64,000 nucleotides of DNA. It comes from Saccharibacillus brassicae (lineage in GTDB: Bacteria > Bacillota > Bacilli > Paenibacillales > Paenibacillaceae). The stretch covers positions 3,209,501-3,273,500 of the forward strand of contig NZ_CP041217.1 in assembly GCF_006542275.1 (NCBI RefSeq), in the 5' to 3' direction. The notes beneath the pieces were generated by a model, which had not been told where the DNA came from, made no database searches, and worked only from the letters and a program-made list of their open reading frames with translations. Below, one piece after another: positions 19,181 through 27,143 of the stretch. How positions within the stretch are numbered: position 1 is the stretch's first letter; each line of letters opens with the position of its first letter. The position numbers and the translations under genes were made by a program.

Positions 19181-20398
19181 GTGAAAACGAAAAAACCTTT
19201 TCCCCGCTTCTGGGCCGGGCTTGCGGCGCTGATGCTGCTTGTGCTGCTGCCCTGGATCGTCTGGGAAGTGAAGCCGGCCCGGACGCTGAATATCGCCGTG
19301 CTGGACAAGACGGTCAACGACGACAGCTACCGGGAACACAAAGGCTTGTTCTGGATCTTGAACCAACAGAAATACCGCATGGCGGACGGCAGCAAATATT
19401 TGTACGACCGCGACTATTACGGCAGCCAGCTGCCGACCGGCGGCGTGCGGCCGGAAGAGCGTACGCTTGCGGACATGCCGGCCGATACGCAGCTGATCTA
19501 CGTGGCCGATACGTACGGGCTTGCCGAAGCGCAGGCTGGCCAAGCGGACGAGGGCGAGGACGGCGACGTTCCGGCCAATGCCGGCGGCCGCGCCCCGCAG
19601 GGTCAGGCAGGCGGCATGAAGACGCTCGACGTCAACGTGCTGGAAGCGGCCGCGGCGCGGGGGACGATGCTTGCGGCCGAATTCAATTCGGTCGCGGCAC
19701 CGACGGAAGACGCGGTGCGCGACCGGGCGAGCGCGCTGCTCGGCATGAAATGGACAGGCTGGACCGCCCGTTACTTCCCCGACCTGACGGCGGGCGTCGA
19801 AGTGCCGGCCTGGGTGCCGGGCCGCTACCGGGAAGTGACCGGGCGCGACTGGAATTACGCGGGCGCCGGATTTTTGTTCGTGCAGGAAGACGGCGACCTG
19901 TTCGTACTGCGCGAAGGCGCGGAGACGGACGGAGGCGCGCGCATCGCCTTTACCGAGGCGGGCCGCGAGCGCTTCGGCATGAGCCCGGAGAACGGCTACA
20001 ATTACTGGTTCGATATCGTGACGGCGGCGGAAGGCAGCGAAGTGCTGGCGGAGTACGATTTGCGGCTGACCGGCAACGGGCGGGCGCTGCTCGCCGAGCA
20101 CGGAATCCGCGAGCGCTTCCCGGCGGTACTCCGGCGCGAAGCCGGAGCCGGAGGCGCCGCGGTTGCCGCGGGTGCGACCGCCGCGCCGGCTCCGGGGCAG
20201 GTCAGCTATTATTTTGCGGGCGATTACGCCGATCGGGACGGTTATCCGTTCTGGCGCCGCTACGCGGGCTGGCCGGCGTTCAAAAGCTGGTTCACGTTCG
20301 ACAAGCCGGGCAGCGAAGAAGCGTTCTACTGGGACGTGTACGTGCCGATGATGCGGCAAATTTTGCGCGAAGCGTCCGAGCTGCCGCAGGCGGAGTAA
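19181..20398 (+). CDS. exported/membrane-anchored protein of unknown function, polysaccharide operon
   Basis: 405 residues beginning at GTG (19181), 7 bases after the synthase stop. An N-terminal membrane segment (FWAGLAALMLLVLLPWIVW) puts the body outside the cell. The body begins with an alpha/beta stretch (TLNIAVLDKTVNDDSYREHKG), has an acidic Gly/Ala-rich insert, and ends with YYFAGDYADRDGYPF and FYWDVYVPMMRQ, giving many aromatic residues suited to glycan contact. I do not recognise the family. Its place as the last gene of the operon suggests a role in handling, modifying or exporting the polymer (BcsB- or deacetylase-like role is a guess). Confidence 0.7.
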   Translation: MKTKKPFPRFWAGLAALMLLVLLPWIVWEVKPARTLNIAVLDKTVNDDSYREHKGLFWILNQQKYRMADGSKYLYDRDYYGSQLPTGGVRPEERTLADMPADTQLIYVADTYGLAEAQAGQADEGEDGDVPANAGGRAPQGQAGGMKTLDVNVLEAAAARGTMLAAEFNSVAAPTEDAVRDRASALLGMKWTGWTARYFPDLTAGVEVPAWVPGRYREVTGRDWNYAGAGFLFVQEDGDLFVLREGAETDGGARIAFTEAGRERFGMSPENGYNYWFDIVTAAEGSEVLAEYDLRLTGNGRALLAEHGIRERFPAVLRREAGAGGAAVAAGATAAPAPGQVSYYFAGDYADRDGYPFWRRYAGWPAFKSWFTFDKPGSEEAFYWDVYVPMMRQILREASELPQAE

Positions 20399-20795
20399 GA
20401 ACGGCAGCCGAGAAAAAAAGGCATAAACAAGATCAATCGAAGCATGTGGAGCTCTTTCAAGTCATTTATCGATGAATTCAAAATTTTTTCCTCGATATTG
20501 GCAAAATAGGGATTCCCAAAAAGGGAAGAGCGATTTATAATGCAGATGTAAGCCCTTTCAACACAACCCTGACTTGGAGTCTTCGCTAACGGCGAAGGCT
20601 CTCTTTTTATGGGGAGCGAACGCCGCCGCCGCGCGATTCGTTGCAGAAAACAGGGCGTTTTTTCTAAAAAAATGAATGCGTTCTCTTTAATTTTACGTTT
20701 CTTTTGCCCCCGCAGGAGTTACTTACCGGGAGCCAAATGGGTAATAGAGCGGGAGTCTGTGTGACAGAGAACGATTGGGAATGGGAGGAAAATCA
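20399..20795 (+). other. intergenic region with small terminator-ended unit
   Basis: No gene is supported here. It holds a perfect -10 box TATAAT (20536-20541) without a clear -35, about 40 bases of sequence, then an intrinsic terminator (20577-20607). It continues with a GGGAGTC-containing leader up to GGGAGGA, the ribosome binding site of the GH65 gene. The piece could be a short transcript or attenuator, or only the operon terminator. Confidence 0.4.
20577..20607 (+). terminator. intrinsic terminator
   Basis: GAGTCTTCGC and GCGAAGGCTC arms (one G-T wobble) followed by a T-rich tract; ends the polysaccharide operon or a short leader transcript. Confidence 0.8.
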
Positions 20796-23789
20796 ATGAA
20801 GCATTCATCCGGGGGACCGATCTATGCGTACGAACCGTGGACGGTAACCGAACATACGTTGGATACCGAACAGAATTTGCGCGACGAGACGATTTTCGCC
20901 GTGGCCAACGGTCATATCGGCATGCGCGGCAATTTCGAGGAAGGCTATTACGGCCCGCTCGGCACGTCGCTGCGGGGCACTTACATCAACGGATTTTACG
21001 AATCGGCTCCGATCGTCTACGGCGAGGAGACGTACGGGTCCGCGCGCGACCGCGAGACGATGCTGAACGTCGCCGACGCCCAGATCATCCGAATCTGGCT
21101 GGAAGACGAGCCGGTGCATATGTTCCAGGGCACGCTGTTCGGCTACTGGCGCCAGCTCGACATGAGAAAAGGCACCGTGACCCGTTCGATCCAGTGGCGT
21201 TCGCTCGAAGGGCGCGAAGTGGAGATCATCTTCGAACGCATGGCTTCGCTGGACGATCCGCATCTGCTGCTGCTGCGCTGCACGGTCAAGCCGATGAACT
21301 TCGAAGGCAAGATCCGCTTCGAATCGGAGATCGACGGCAACGTCGTCAACCAGTCGTCGTCGGGCGATCCGCGTTCGGGTTCTTCGTTCTCGGGTCCCGT
21401 GCTGACGACGCTTGAAATGCGCGAAAACCAGACGTATGCCGGCATCATGCAGCGTACGCGGGTAACCGGCTTTCACGTGGCGTGCGCGGCCGAACATAAA
21501 TTCAGCGGCGGCGAATACGAGCTGGAGACGGATGCGTCGAGCGGCCGGGTCGAGAAGCGCTTTACGGTATCGGCGCAGCCGGGAGACGAATTCGTGCTTG
21601 AAAAATACGTGACGTACCATGCTTCGGAAGAGCCGAACACCGGCGACCTGTGGAGAGAAGGCATTCGCCAGCTCGACGAAGCGATGGAGCGGGGCTACGA
21701 CAACTACGCGGCGATTCAGGAAGGCATTCTCGACGAATTCTGGCTGTCCGCCGATATCGTCGTCGAAGGCGACGACGCGCTGCAGCAGGGACTGCGTTTT
21801 AGCGCGTATCACGTGTTCCAATCCGTCGGCCGCGACGGCCGGACCAACATGGCGGCCAAAGGGCTGACCGGCGAAGGCTACGAAGGGCATTATTTCTGGG
21901 ATACCGAGATGTACGTGTTCCCGTTCTTCCTGCATACCGAACCGGAGATCGCGCGCAAGCTGCTGGATTACCGGTATTACATTTTGCCCGAAGCGCGCAA
22001 ACGTGCCGAGGAACTGAATTTCAAAGGCGCGCTTTTCCCGTGGCGGACGATCAGCGGCGAAGAGACGTCCGCTTACTTCCCGGCGGGCACGGCGCAACTG
22101 CATATCAACGCCGATATCGCCCACGCGATCAAGCTGTATAACGAAGCGGTGGATGATCCGGACTACAAGTACGGCAACGGGCTGGAGATCCTGATCGAGA
22201 CGAGCCGCTTCTTCGCGGGCTACGGCAGCTTCATTCCGGGACGCGGCTTCTGCATCAACGGAGTCACCGGACCGGACGAGTATACCGCGCTCGTGAACAA
22301 CAACGCCTATACGAACGTCATGGTACAGGATCAGTTCGAGTATACGGTGCAGCTGCTGGAAGAGATGAAAGAAATGCACGAAGGACGCTGCGAGGAACTG
22401 TGCGACCGGCTGCAGGTCACCGACGCGGAGATGGGTTCGTGGCGCAAAATGGCGGCCGAAATGTTCATCTACCGCGATCAGGGCATGATCGGCCAGGACG
22501 ATTCGTTCCTGCACAAAGCGCCGTGGGATTTCGCCAACACGCCGAAAGAGAAATATCCGCTGCTGCTGCATTATCACCCGATGGACATTTACCGGCATCA
22601 AGTGCTGAAGCAGGCCGATCTGGTGCTCGCGTTCCACGTACAGCCCGAACGGTTCACGCTTGCGGAAAAAGCGCGGGGCTATCTGTACTACGAAGGCCTG
22701 ACGACGCACGATTCGTCGCTGTCGGCCTGCGTACACTCGATGGTCGCGTCCGAGCTCGGCTATATGGATCAGGCGTACGAGTTCTTCATGGAGACGTCGC
22801 GCCTTGACCTGGACGACACGCACGGCAACGTCAAAGACGGCATTCATGCCGCGGCGATGGCCGGCAGCCGCCTCGCGATCGTCAACGGCTTCGCCGGCAT
22901 GAAGCAGGATCTGGACAAGCTGAGTTTCCGTCCGCTGCTGCCGGGGCAGTGGGAACGCTGCAGCTTCTCCGTCAAATGGAAAGGCCGCCGTCTGTACGTC
23001 AATGCGACGCAGGAATCGACGACGTACCGTCTGCTCGAAGGCGATCCGATCAAGCTGGAGCATTTCGGCGTCGACGTGAATCTGGAAGAAGAGCTGACGC
23101 TGCCGAACCGCGTACTGGGCGCAGTGCTGTTCGATCTGGACGGCGTCATCACCGATACGGCCGAGCTGCATTATCAGGCGTGGAAAGACCTGGCCGACGA
23201 GCTGGGCATTCCGTTCGACCGCGAGCATAACGAGAAGCTCAAAGGCGTGGACCGCATGACTTCGCTGAAGCTCATTCTCCAGAACGGAGACCGGACCTAT
23301 TCGCCGGAAGAGATGGAGAAGCTCGCCCACAGCAAAAACGAACGGTACAAAGAACTGCTGACGACGCTGACACCGGAAGCACTGCTGCCGGGCGTGCGCA
23401 AGCTGCTCAAAGCGCTGCGCCGCGACGGTATTCGCACGGCGCTCGCTTCCGCCAGCCGCAACGCCCCGACCGTGCTCGACCGGCTCGGCGTCACCGACCT
23501 GTTCGACTACGTCGCGGATGCCGGTGCGGTCGCGCTGCAAAAGCCGGACGCCGAAATCTTCCTGAACGCCGCCGCAGGCGTCGGAGTCCATCCGCTGCGC
23601 TGTATCGGGATCGAAGACGCCGAAGCCGGCGTGATCTCGATCCACCGCGCCGGCATGCCGGCCGTGGGCATCGGGACGACAGAGACGCTGCCGGACGCCG
23701 ACCACCACGTGGACTCGCCGGCCGACCTGACGCCCGCGCTGCTGCGCGAATGGATGAACGAGTTTCCGAAGCGCGACCTGAGAGGGTAA
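20796..23789 (+). CDS. fused GH65 disaccharide phosphorylase + beta-phosphoglucomutase
   Basis: 997 residues. Residues 1-765 are an inverting GH65 phosphorylase that would cleave an alpha-glucoside with phosphate to give beta-glucose 1-phosphate; the catalytic acid lies in VTGPDEY. Residues about 770-997 are a HAD-fold beta-phosphoglucomutase (FDLDGVITDTAELHYQAW, ASASRNAP, LQKPDAE, GIEDAEAG) that turns this into glucose 6-phosphate. Normally the two are separate neighbouring genes (mapA, pgmB). The acceptor loop reads GEETSAYFPAGTAQLHIN, not the HNEW loop of maltose phosphorylases, so trehalose, kojibiose, nigerose or another glucoside is more likely than maltose. The start is the ATG after GGGAGGA; the upstream TTG overlaps that site. 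Confidence 0.9.
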   Translation: MKHSSGGPIYAYEPWTVTEHTLDTEQNLRDETIFAVANGHIGMRGNFEEGYYGPLGTSLRGTYINGFYESAPIVYGEETYGSARDRETMLNVADAQIIRIWLEDEPVHMFQGTLFGYWRQLDMRKGTVTRSIQWRSLEGREVEIIFERMASLDDPHLLLLRCTVKPMNFEGKIRFESEIDGNVVNQSSSGDPRSGSSFSGPVLTTLEMRENQTYAGIMQRTRVTGFHVACAAEHKFSGGEYELETDASSGRVEKRFTVSAQPGDEFVLEKYVTYHASEEPNTGDLWREGIRQLDEAMERGYDNYAAIQEGILDEFWLSADIVVEGDDALQQGLRFSAYHVFQSVGRDGRTNMAAKGLTGEGYEGHYFWDTEMYVFPFFLHTEPEIARKLLDYRYYILPEARKRAEELNFKGALFPWRTISGEETSAYFPAGTAQLHINADIAHAIKLYNEAVDDPDYKYGNGLEILIETSRFFAGYGSFIPGRGFCINGVTGPDEYTALVNNNAYTNVMVQDQFEYTVQLLEEMKEMHEGRCEELCDRLQVTDAEMGSWRKMAAEMFIYRDQGMIGQDDSFLHKAPWDFANTPKEKYPLLLHYHPMDIYRHQVLKQADLVLAFHVQPERFTLAEKARGYLYYEGLTTHDSSLSACVHSMVASELGYMDQAYEFFMETSRLDLDDTHGNVKDGIHAAAMAGSRLAIVNGFAGMKQDLDKLSFRPLLPGQWERCSFSVKWKGRRLYVNATQESTTYRLLEGDPIKLEHFGVDVNLEEELTLPNRVLGAVLFDLDGVITDTAELHYQAWKDLADELGIPFDREHNEKLKGVDRMTSLKLILQNGDRTYSPEEMEKLAHSKNERYKELLTTLTPEALLPGVRKLLKALRRDGIRTALASASRNAPTVLDRLGVTDLFDYVADAGAVALQKPDAEIFLNAAAGVGVHPLRCIGIEDAEAGVISIHRAGMPAVGIGTTETLPDADHHVDSPADLTPALLREWMNEFPKRDLRG

Positions 23790-23881
23790 GCGGACGTCTT
23801 TTGCCAAGCGGAACGAACCGAACGATATACCGAATCATGAACCGAATATAACGAACCGAGCGGCTTGTGCCGCGAGACCAT

Positions 23882-23919
23882 GCTTTTCTCCTTCCGGGGG
23901 GAGAAGCGCGGTTTTTTTT
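23882..23919 (+). terminator. intrinsic terminator of the GH65 fusion gene
   Basis: GCTTTTCTCC and GGAGAAGC arms, then a short GCG and TTTTTTTT. Confidence 0.8.
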
Positions 23920-23941
23920 GTTTTATTTTCCCTGTTCGAAA

Positions 23942-24354
23942 ACCGTTTGAGGTCTGTCGGCCGTCTATACGGCATCGGATTCAGTTACCTGCATCATGAA
24001 GCGGATGCGCTGCAGGAGGCGTCCTGCAAAGCCTGGATCAAACGCAGATCGCTCAAGGACGAATCGGCCTTCCTGCCGTGGATGACCCGAATTCTGATCA
24101 ACTGCTGCATGGACGAACTGAGAAGGCGCAAAAGAATCTTTCCTTCGGATCGGGCGGGCGAGGATCGGGCAGCTGAAATGGTCAGTTCGAACCGGATCGA
24201 TCTGGATCGCATGCTGGCGAAGCTTCCCGCCAAGCACCGGCATGTCGTCATCTTGAAATACGAGCAGGATCTGACGCTGGTCGAGATCGCACGCATCCCG
24301 AACGAGCCGGAAGGCACGATCAAGAGCTGGCTGCCCAAAGCGCTCAAGCGGTGA
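23942..24354 (+). pseudogene. decayed ECF-type RNA polymerase sigma factor
   Basis: The frame encodes LYGIGFSYLHHEADAL, then QEASCKAWIKRR, INCCMDELRRRKR and PEGTIKSWLPKALKR. It matches the intact sigma factor at 24883 step by step but lacks the first 30 or so residues (region 2 start) and has lost about four residues at ALEAVQEAS. It is cut after the sigma-4 helix. It begins directly behind the GH65 terminator with only a TTG as possible start and no ribosome site. I read it as a dead paralogue of the downstream gene. Confidence 0.75.
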
Positions 24355-24643
24355 ACGGCGAAGCAAACCGGTATTCCGCGGCGACGATAATCCGGGTTAC
24401 GACGACAGCAAGTGTCTGGCTGTACTGGCGACGGAAGTCAAGATCGGCCCGAATGAAGGCGGGCGGCTTGAGCAGAATCTGGCTGCCGGTCAGACGCTGA
24501 CCGTGGACGGACAGGTGCTGCATGTCGAACAGGCGCTGATCACGCCGCAGCGCGACTATCTCGTCTTGGTACCGGATGCGGCCAACGACAAAACCGTATC
24601 GCGATTGATCGGCGCCAAATTGACCGTAACCAAAAACGGGTAA
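24353..24643 (+). pseudogene. remnant of a DUF4179/DUF5643 anti-sigma factor
   Basis: A frame without start codon ending at TAA 24641-24643 encodes LEQNLAAGQTLTVDGQVLHV and LIGAKLTVTKNG. These align with ARERTIQQERVLTIDGQEIRV and LIAPTLTIEQKG of the intact anti-sigma protein at 25403. Only the middle of the extracytoplasmic domain is left; the membrane segment and C-terminus are gone. With the preceding sigma remnant it forms a degraded copy of the intact sigma/anti-sigma cassette that follows. Confidence 0.75.
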
Positions 24644-24760
24644 ACGGTCGTGTCGCACGGCGGGGCAGCCGTAAGCATGAGAAGCTCAAATAAAGACGAC
24701 GTCCGAGCGGGTGGCCGTATGGGCCGAATCTCCGCAGGCCCCGGGCGAAAGATCGGACAG

Positions 24761-24787
24761 CCGTCTCCTTCGGGAGGCGGTTTTTTT
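24761..24787 (+). terminator. intrinsic terminator with UUCG loop
   Basis: CCGTCTCC, TTCG loop, GGAGGCGG and seven Ts. It separates the decayed cassette from the intact sigma gene. Confidence 0.9.
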
Positions 24788-24882
24788 GGCTCGCTCTTTT
24801 TTTTTCGGGAGATGCGTTAAAATAAATCAATCGTTTTGCGCGGATGCGGCGTCTTACTTGTATCGGATGAGGGGGACTGGAG

Positions 24883-25410
24883 ATGGATCAAACGTCGGAG
24901 GAGACGGAGCGGGCCGTAGAAGCCCATACGGAAGAAGAACTTTTTTTCGGGCGGATCGAAGTGCAGCAGCGCAGACTGTACGCGATCGCCCTGAGTTACC
25001 TGCGCAGCGAAGCGGACGCACTGGAAGCGGTGCAGGAAGCTTCGTGCCGGGCCTGGATCAAACGGAAAAAATTGCAGCACCCGGACCGATTGTCCAGTTG
25101 GCTGATCCGGATCGTCATCAACTGCTGCATGGACGAACTGCGCCGAAGAAAACGGTCGTTTCCGGCCGCGGAGTTCGAGGAACGGCAGGCGGAAGAGATG
25201 CAAAGCAACGATAAGGTCGATCTGGAGCGGGCTTTCGGCAAAATGAAGCCCAAATACCGCCATGCGGTGATGCTCAAATATTATCAGGATATGACGACGA
25301 TCGAGATCGCGGCCGTGCTGCGCAGGCCCGAAGGCACGATCAAGACTTGGGTACGCGAAGGACTGAAGCAGCTGCGCAAAGAATTAGGGGGAGGTGCCGA
25401 GCATGAATGA
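24883..25410 (+). CDS. ECF-like RNA polymerase sigma-70 family factor
   Basis: 175-residue alternative sigma factor. Region 2: RRLYAIALSYLRSEADALEAVQEASCRAWIKRKKL and INCCMDELRRRKR; region 4: LKYYQDMTTIEIAAVLRRPEGTIKTWVREGLKQLRK, a helix-turn-helix. It should direct RNA polymerase to promoters of a small stress or surface regulon and is held in check by the membrane anti-sigma factor whose gene overlaps its stop by 8 bases. The ATG follows GGGGGACTGGAG. These groups resemble the Bacillus SigV/DUF4179 type. The signal is unknown. Confidence 0.9.
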   Translation: MDQTSEETERAVEAHTEEELFFGRIEVQQRRLYAIALSYLRSEADALEAVQEASCRAWIKRKKLQHPDRLSSWLIRIVINCCMDELRRRKRSFPAAEFEERQAEEMQSNDKVDLERAFGKMKPKYRHAVMLKYYQDMTTIEIAAVLRRPEGTIKTWVREGLKQLRKELGGGAEHE

Positions 25411-26794
25411 ACGGGAATTGCACAGACTGCGCCAGGACGCCGAAGCCAACGCCAGACAGGCCGCCGAACTGCCGCAGTTCAAGCTCGATCGGACGACGCG
25501 GCAGGGAATCGGCCGGGGACGCGTGCGGGCCCGGCGCCGCAGAACGTTGTACGGCGCCGGCGGAGTGCTGGTTCTCGCCGCCGCGCTGCTGCTGACGCTC
25601 GCTGCGCTGCGTCCGGGAAGCGTGCTGGAGCCGGAGGCACGCATTGCCGCGAACAGGGATTGGGGCGCGTTCGAAGCGTTCCGGGAAGCAGCCGAAGGCG
25701 ATTCCGCCTTGATCAGCGCTTTGAATCGCGGGGAAGTGCGGCCGGTCGGAACGACGGTGGAGAGACAAGGTTATACGGTCACGCTGGACGGAGTGGCGGC
25801 GGACAGCCGCTCGACGGTCGTCCTGTACAGCGTGACGAACAAGAGCGGTCAACAGGCCCGCATCGGCGACGCTTCGGTCGTGTACGGCCGTTCCGGGTCC
25901 GAAAGCGGCAGTACGCAGAGCGGAGAGAGTCTCCTCGAATCGGGCGGAACTTCGTATCACGTGCTGTCTTCTACCTCGTTAGAAGGGCAGGCCGGTTCCG
26001 CGTCCGCGCTTCGGTTGATCTTGACGTCCGGCGACGCGAAGGCCAGGCTCTCCAGCACGAATAAATACCGGACGGAAATCGAGATGCCGTTTACCTTGGA
26101 TCGGGCGGCGCTTGCCGCGCGGGAACGGACGATCCAGCAGGAACGGGTGCTGACGATCGACGGTCAGGAGATTCGGGTAACGCGCCTGCTGAGCACGCCG
26201 CTCGGGATTTATGTCGATATCGATTATGCAGCTTCCAACAGCAAGCGGATCTTCGGACTGATTGCACCGACGCTTACGATTGAGCAGAAGGGCGAAGCGG
26301 AGACGCTGGAGACAGTCGGTTCCTTGAACGATGCGCTGCGGTTCCCGGGTACGGCGCTTACCCGTCCCGATTCGGTCACGCTGCATATCGAAGGCATTTC
26401 CGCCCTGGAACGGGACAAGCTGAAGCTTGTCGCCGATACGGAGCAGATGCGAATCATCCGGGCGCCCGATGCGAAGATAAGCGTGGAGGCAGCCGAGCCG
26501 CAATACGGCGGCAGCGGATCGATCGCATTCCGAAGAGCCGGCAGCCTTCCCGAAGGCATGGCCGGGAACATGCTGCTCGGCAGTACGTTCACCGACGGCA
26601 GCGGAGCCCGGCATGAACTGGATTCTTCCGGGCAGGGTTTCACTTCCCGCATGACAACGGGACCGGAAGGCGACGTCACGGTGACGCGGGACTACTTCGG
26701 GATCGGCACGGAATCCTGGCCGCAGCCGCTGACGTTCGAGATCGAGAATTATCCGAATCCGATCCTGCAAAAAGGCAGCCTGCGGATCGATTGA
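25403..26794 (+). CDS. DUF4179/DUF5643 membrane anti-sigma factor
   Basis: 463 residues: cytoplasmic N-terminus of about 50 residues, one TM (TLYGAGGVLVLAAALLLTLAAL), then a large extracytoplasmic part with DUF4179 (RQGYTVTLDGVAADSRSTVVLYSVTN) and a DUF5643-like domain (ERTIQQERVLTIDGQEIRVTRLLSTPLGIYVDIDY). Such proteins bind the co-encoded ECF sigma factor inside and sense a signal outside. I chose the ATG at 25403, 8 bases after AGGGGGAGG; the GTG three codons earlier sits in that site. The start overlaps the sigma stop, so the two are translationally coupled. Confidence 0.85.
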   Translation: MNERELHRLRQDAEANARQAAELPQFKLDRTTRQGIGRGRVRARRRRTLYGAGGVLVLAAALLLTLAALRPGSVLEPEARIAANRDWGAFEAFREAAEGDSALISALNRGEVRPVGTTVERQGYTVTLDGVAADSRSTVVLYSVTNKSGQQARIGDASVVYGRSGSESGSTQSGESLLESGGTSYHVLSSTSLEGQAGSASALRLILTSGDAKARLSSTNKYRTEIEMPFTLDRAALAARERTIQQERVLTIDGQEIRVTRLLSTPLGIYVDIDYAASNSKRIFGLIAPTLTIEQKGEAETLETVGSLNDALRFPGTALTRPDSVTLHIEGISALERDKLKLVADTEQMRIIRAPDAKISVEAAEPQYGGSGSIAFRRAGSLPEGMAGNMLLGSTFTDGSGARHELDSSGQGFTSRMTTGPEGDVTVTRDYFGIGTESWPQPLTFEIENYPNPILQKGSLRID

Positions 26795-26807
26795 TCCGCA
26801 GACTGCC
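26774..26807. repeat. long inverted repeat over the anti-sigma stop codon
   Basis: GGCAG, one base, CTGCGGATC, loop GATT, GATCCGCAG, one base, CTGCC. It is a strong hairpin without a T-tract, spanning the last codons and stop; it may stabilise the mRNA end or act as a weak terminator. Confidence 0.6.
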
Positions 26808-26820
26808 GATACAGAAGCGT

Positions 26821-26849
26821 TTGCCTCGCCGCCGAACTTTCGCTATAGT
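26821..26849 (+). promoter_or_regulatory. sigma-A promoter of the 26880 gene
   Basis: TTGCCT at 26821-26826, exactly 17 bases, TATAGT at 26844-26849, about 30 bases before the start codon. Confidence 0.75.
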
Positions 26850-26879
26850 GGGTAAAAAGCAGCAAAGGGGAGCGAACAC

Positions 26880-27107
26880 ATGACCTATTCGCAGCGGGGC
26901 AGCTCGCAGGCCGGAGCGTCTTCGGACGTTGCCCATCTGGAATACCGGATCGGCGAACTGAACGACCGCATCTCGCGGTTGGCGGCCGAAATCGAAGTCT
27001 CGCACGGCGGTCCGCAGGAACGCCTGCTCGAACTTCGGACGGAAGCGGAGCAGGCGGCCAACGACCTTGCCCGATTGCAGGACGAACTCGCGGCATACGA
27101 GGAATGA
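26880..27107 (+). CDS. small coiled-coil protein, unknown function
   Basis: 75 residues, mostly one predicted helix with heptad-like spacing (LEYRIGELNDRISRLAAEIEV, LARLQDELAAYEE). AAAGGGGAG precedes the ATG and a good promoter lies just upstream, so it is an independent gene. A terminator overlaps its last codons. No family recognised; likely a cytoplasmic coiled coil. Confidence 0.65.
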   Translation: MTYSQRGSSQAGASSDVAHLEYRIGELNDRISRLAAEIEVSHGGPQERLLELRTEAEQAANDLARLQDELAAYEE

Positions 27108-27125
27108 TGCCGCGGGTTCTTTTTT
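27084..27125 (+). terminator. intrinsic terminator overlapping the 3' end of the coiled-coil gene
   Basis: GAACTCGCGGCAT and ATGCCGCGGGTTC arms (one wobble) followed by TTTTTT. The 5' arm lies inside the coding sequence. Confidence 0.8.
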
Positions 27126-27143
27126 ATGTGCCGCGGGAACTGC

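Noticed and set aside
20805-23807. 1000-residue minus-strand ORF
   Set aside because: Antisense shadow of the GH65 fusion gene, which has clear catalytic motifs on the plus strand.
24650-24790. Riboswitch before the ECF sigma gene
   Set aside because: A structured GC-rich stretch precedes the terminator, but no conserved aptamer core that I know could be matched.
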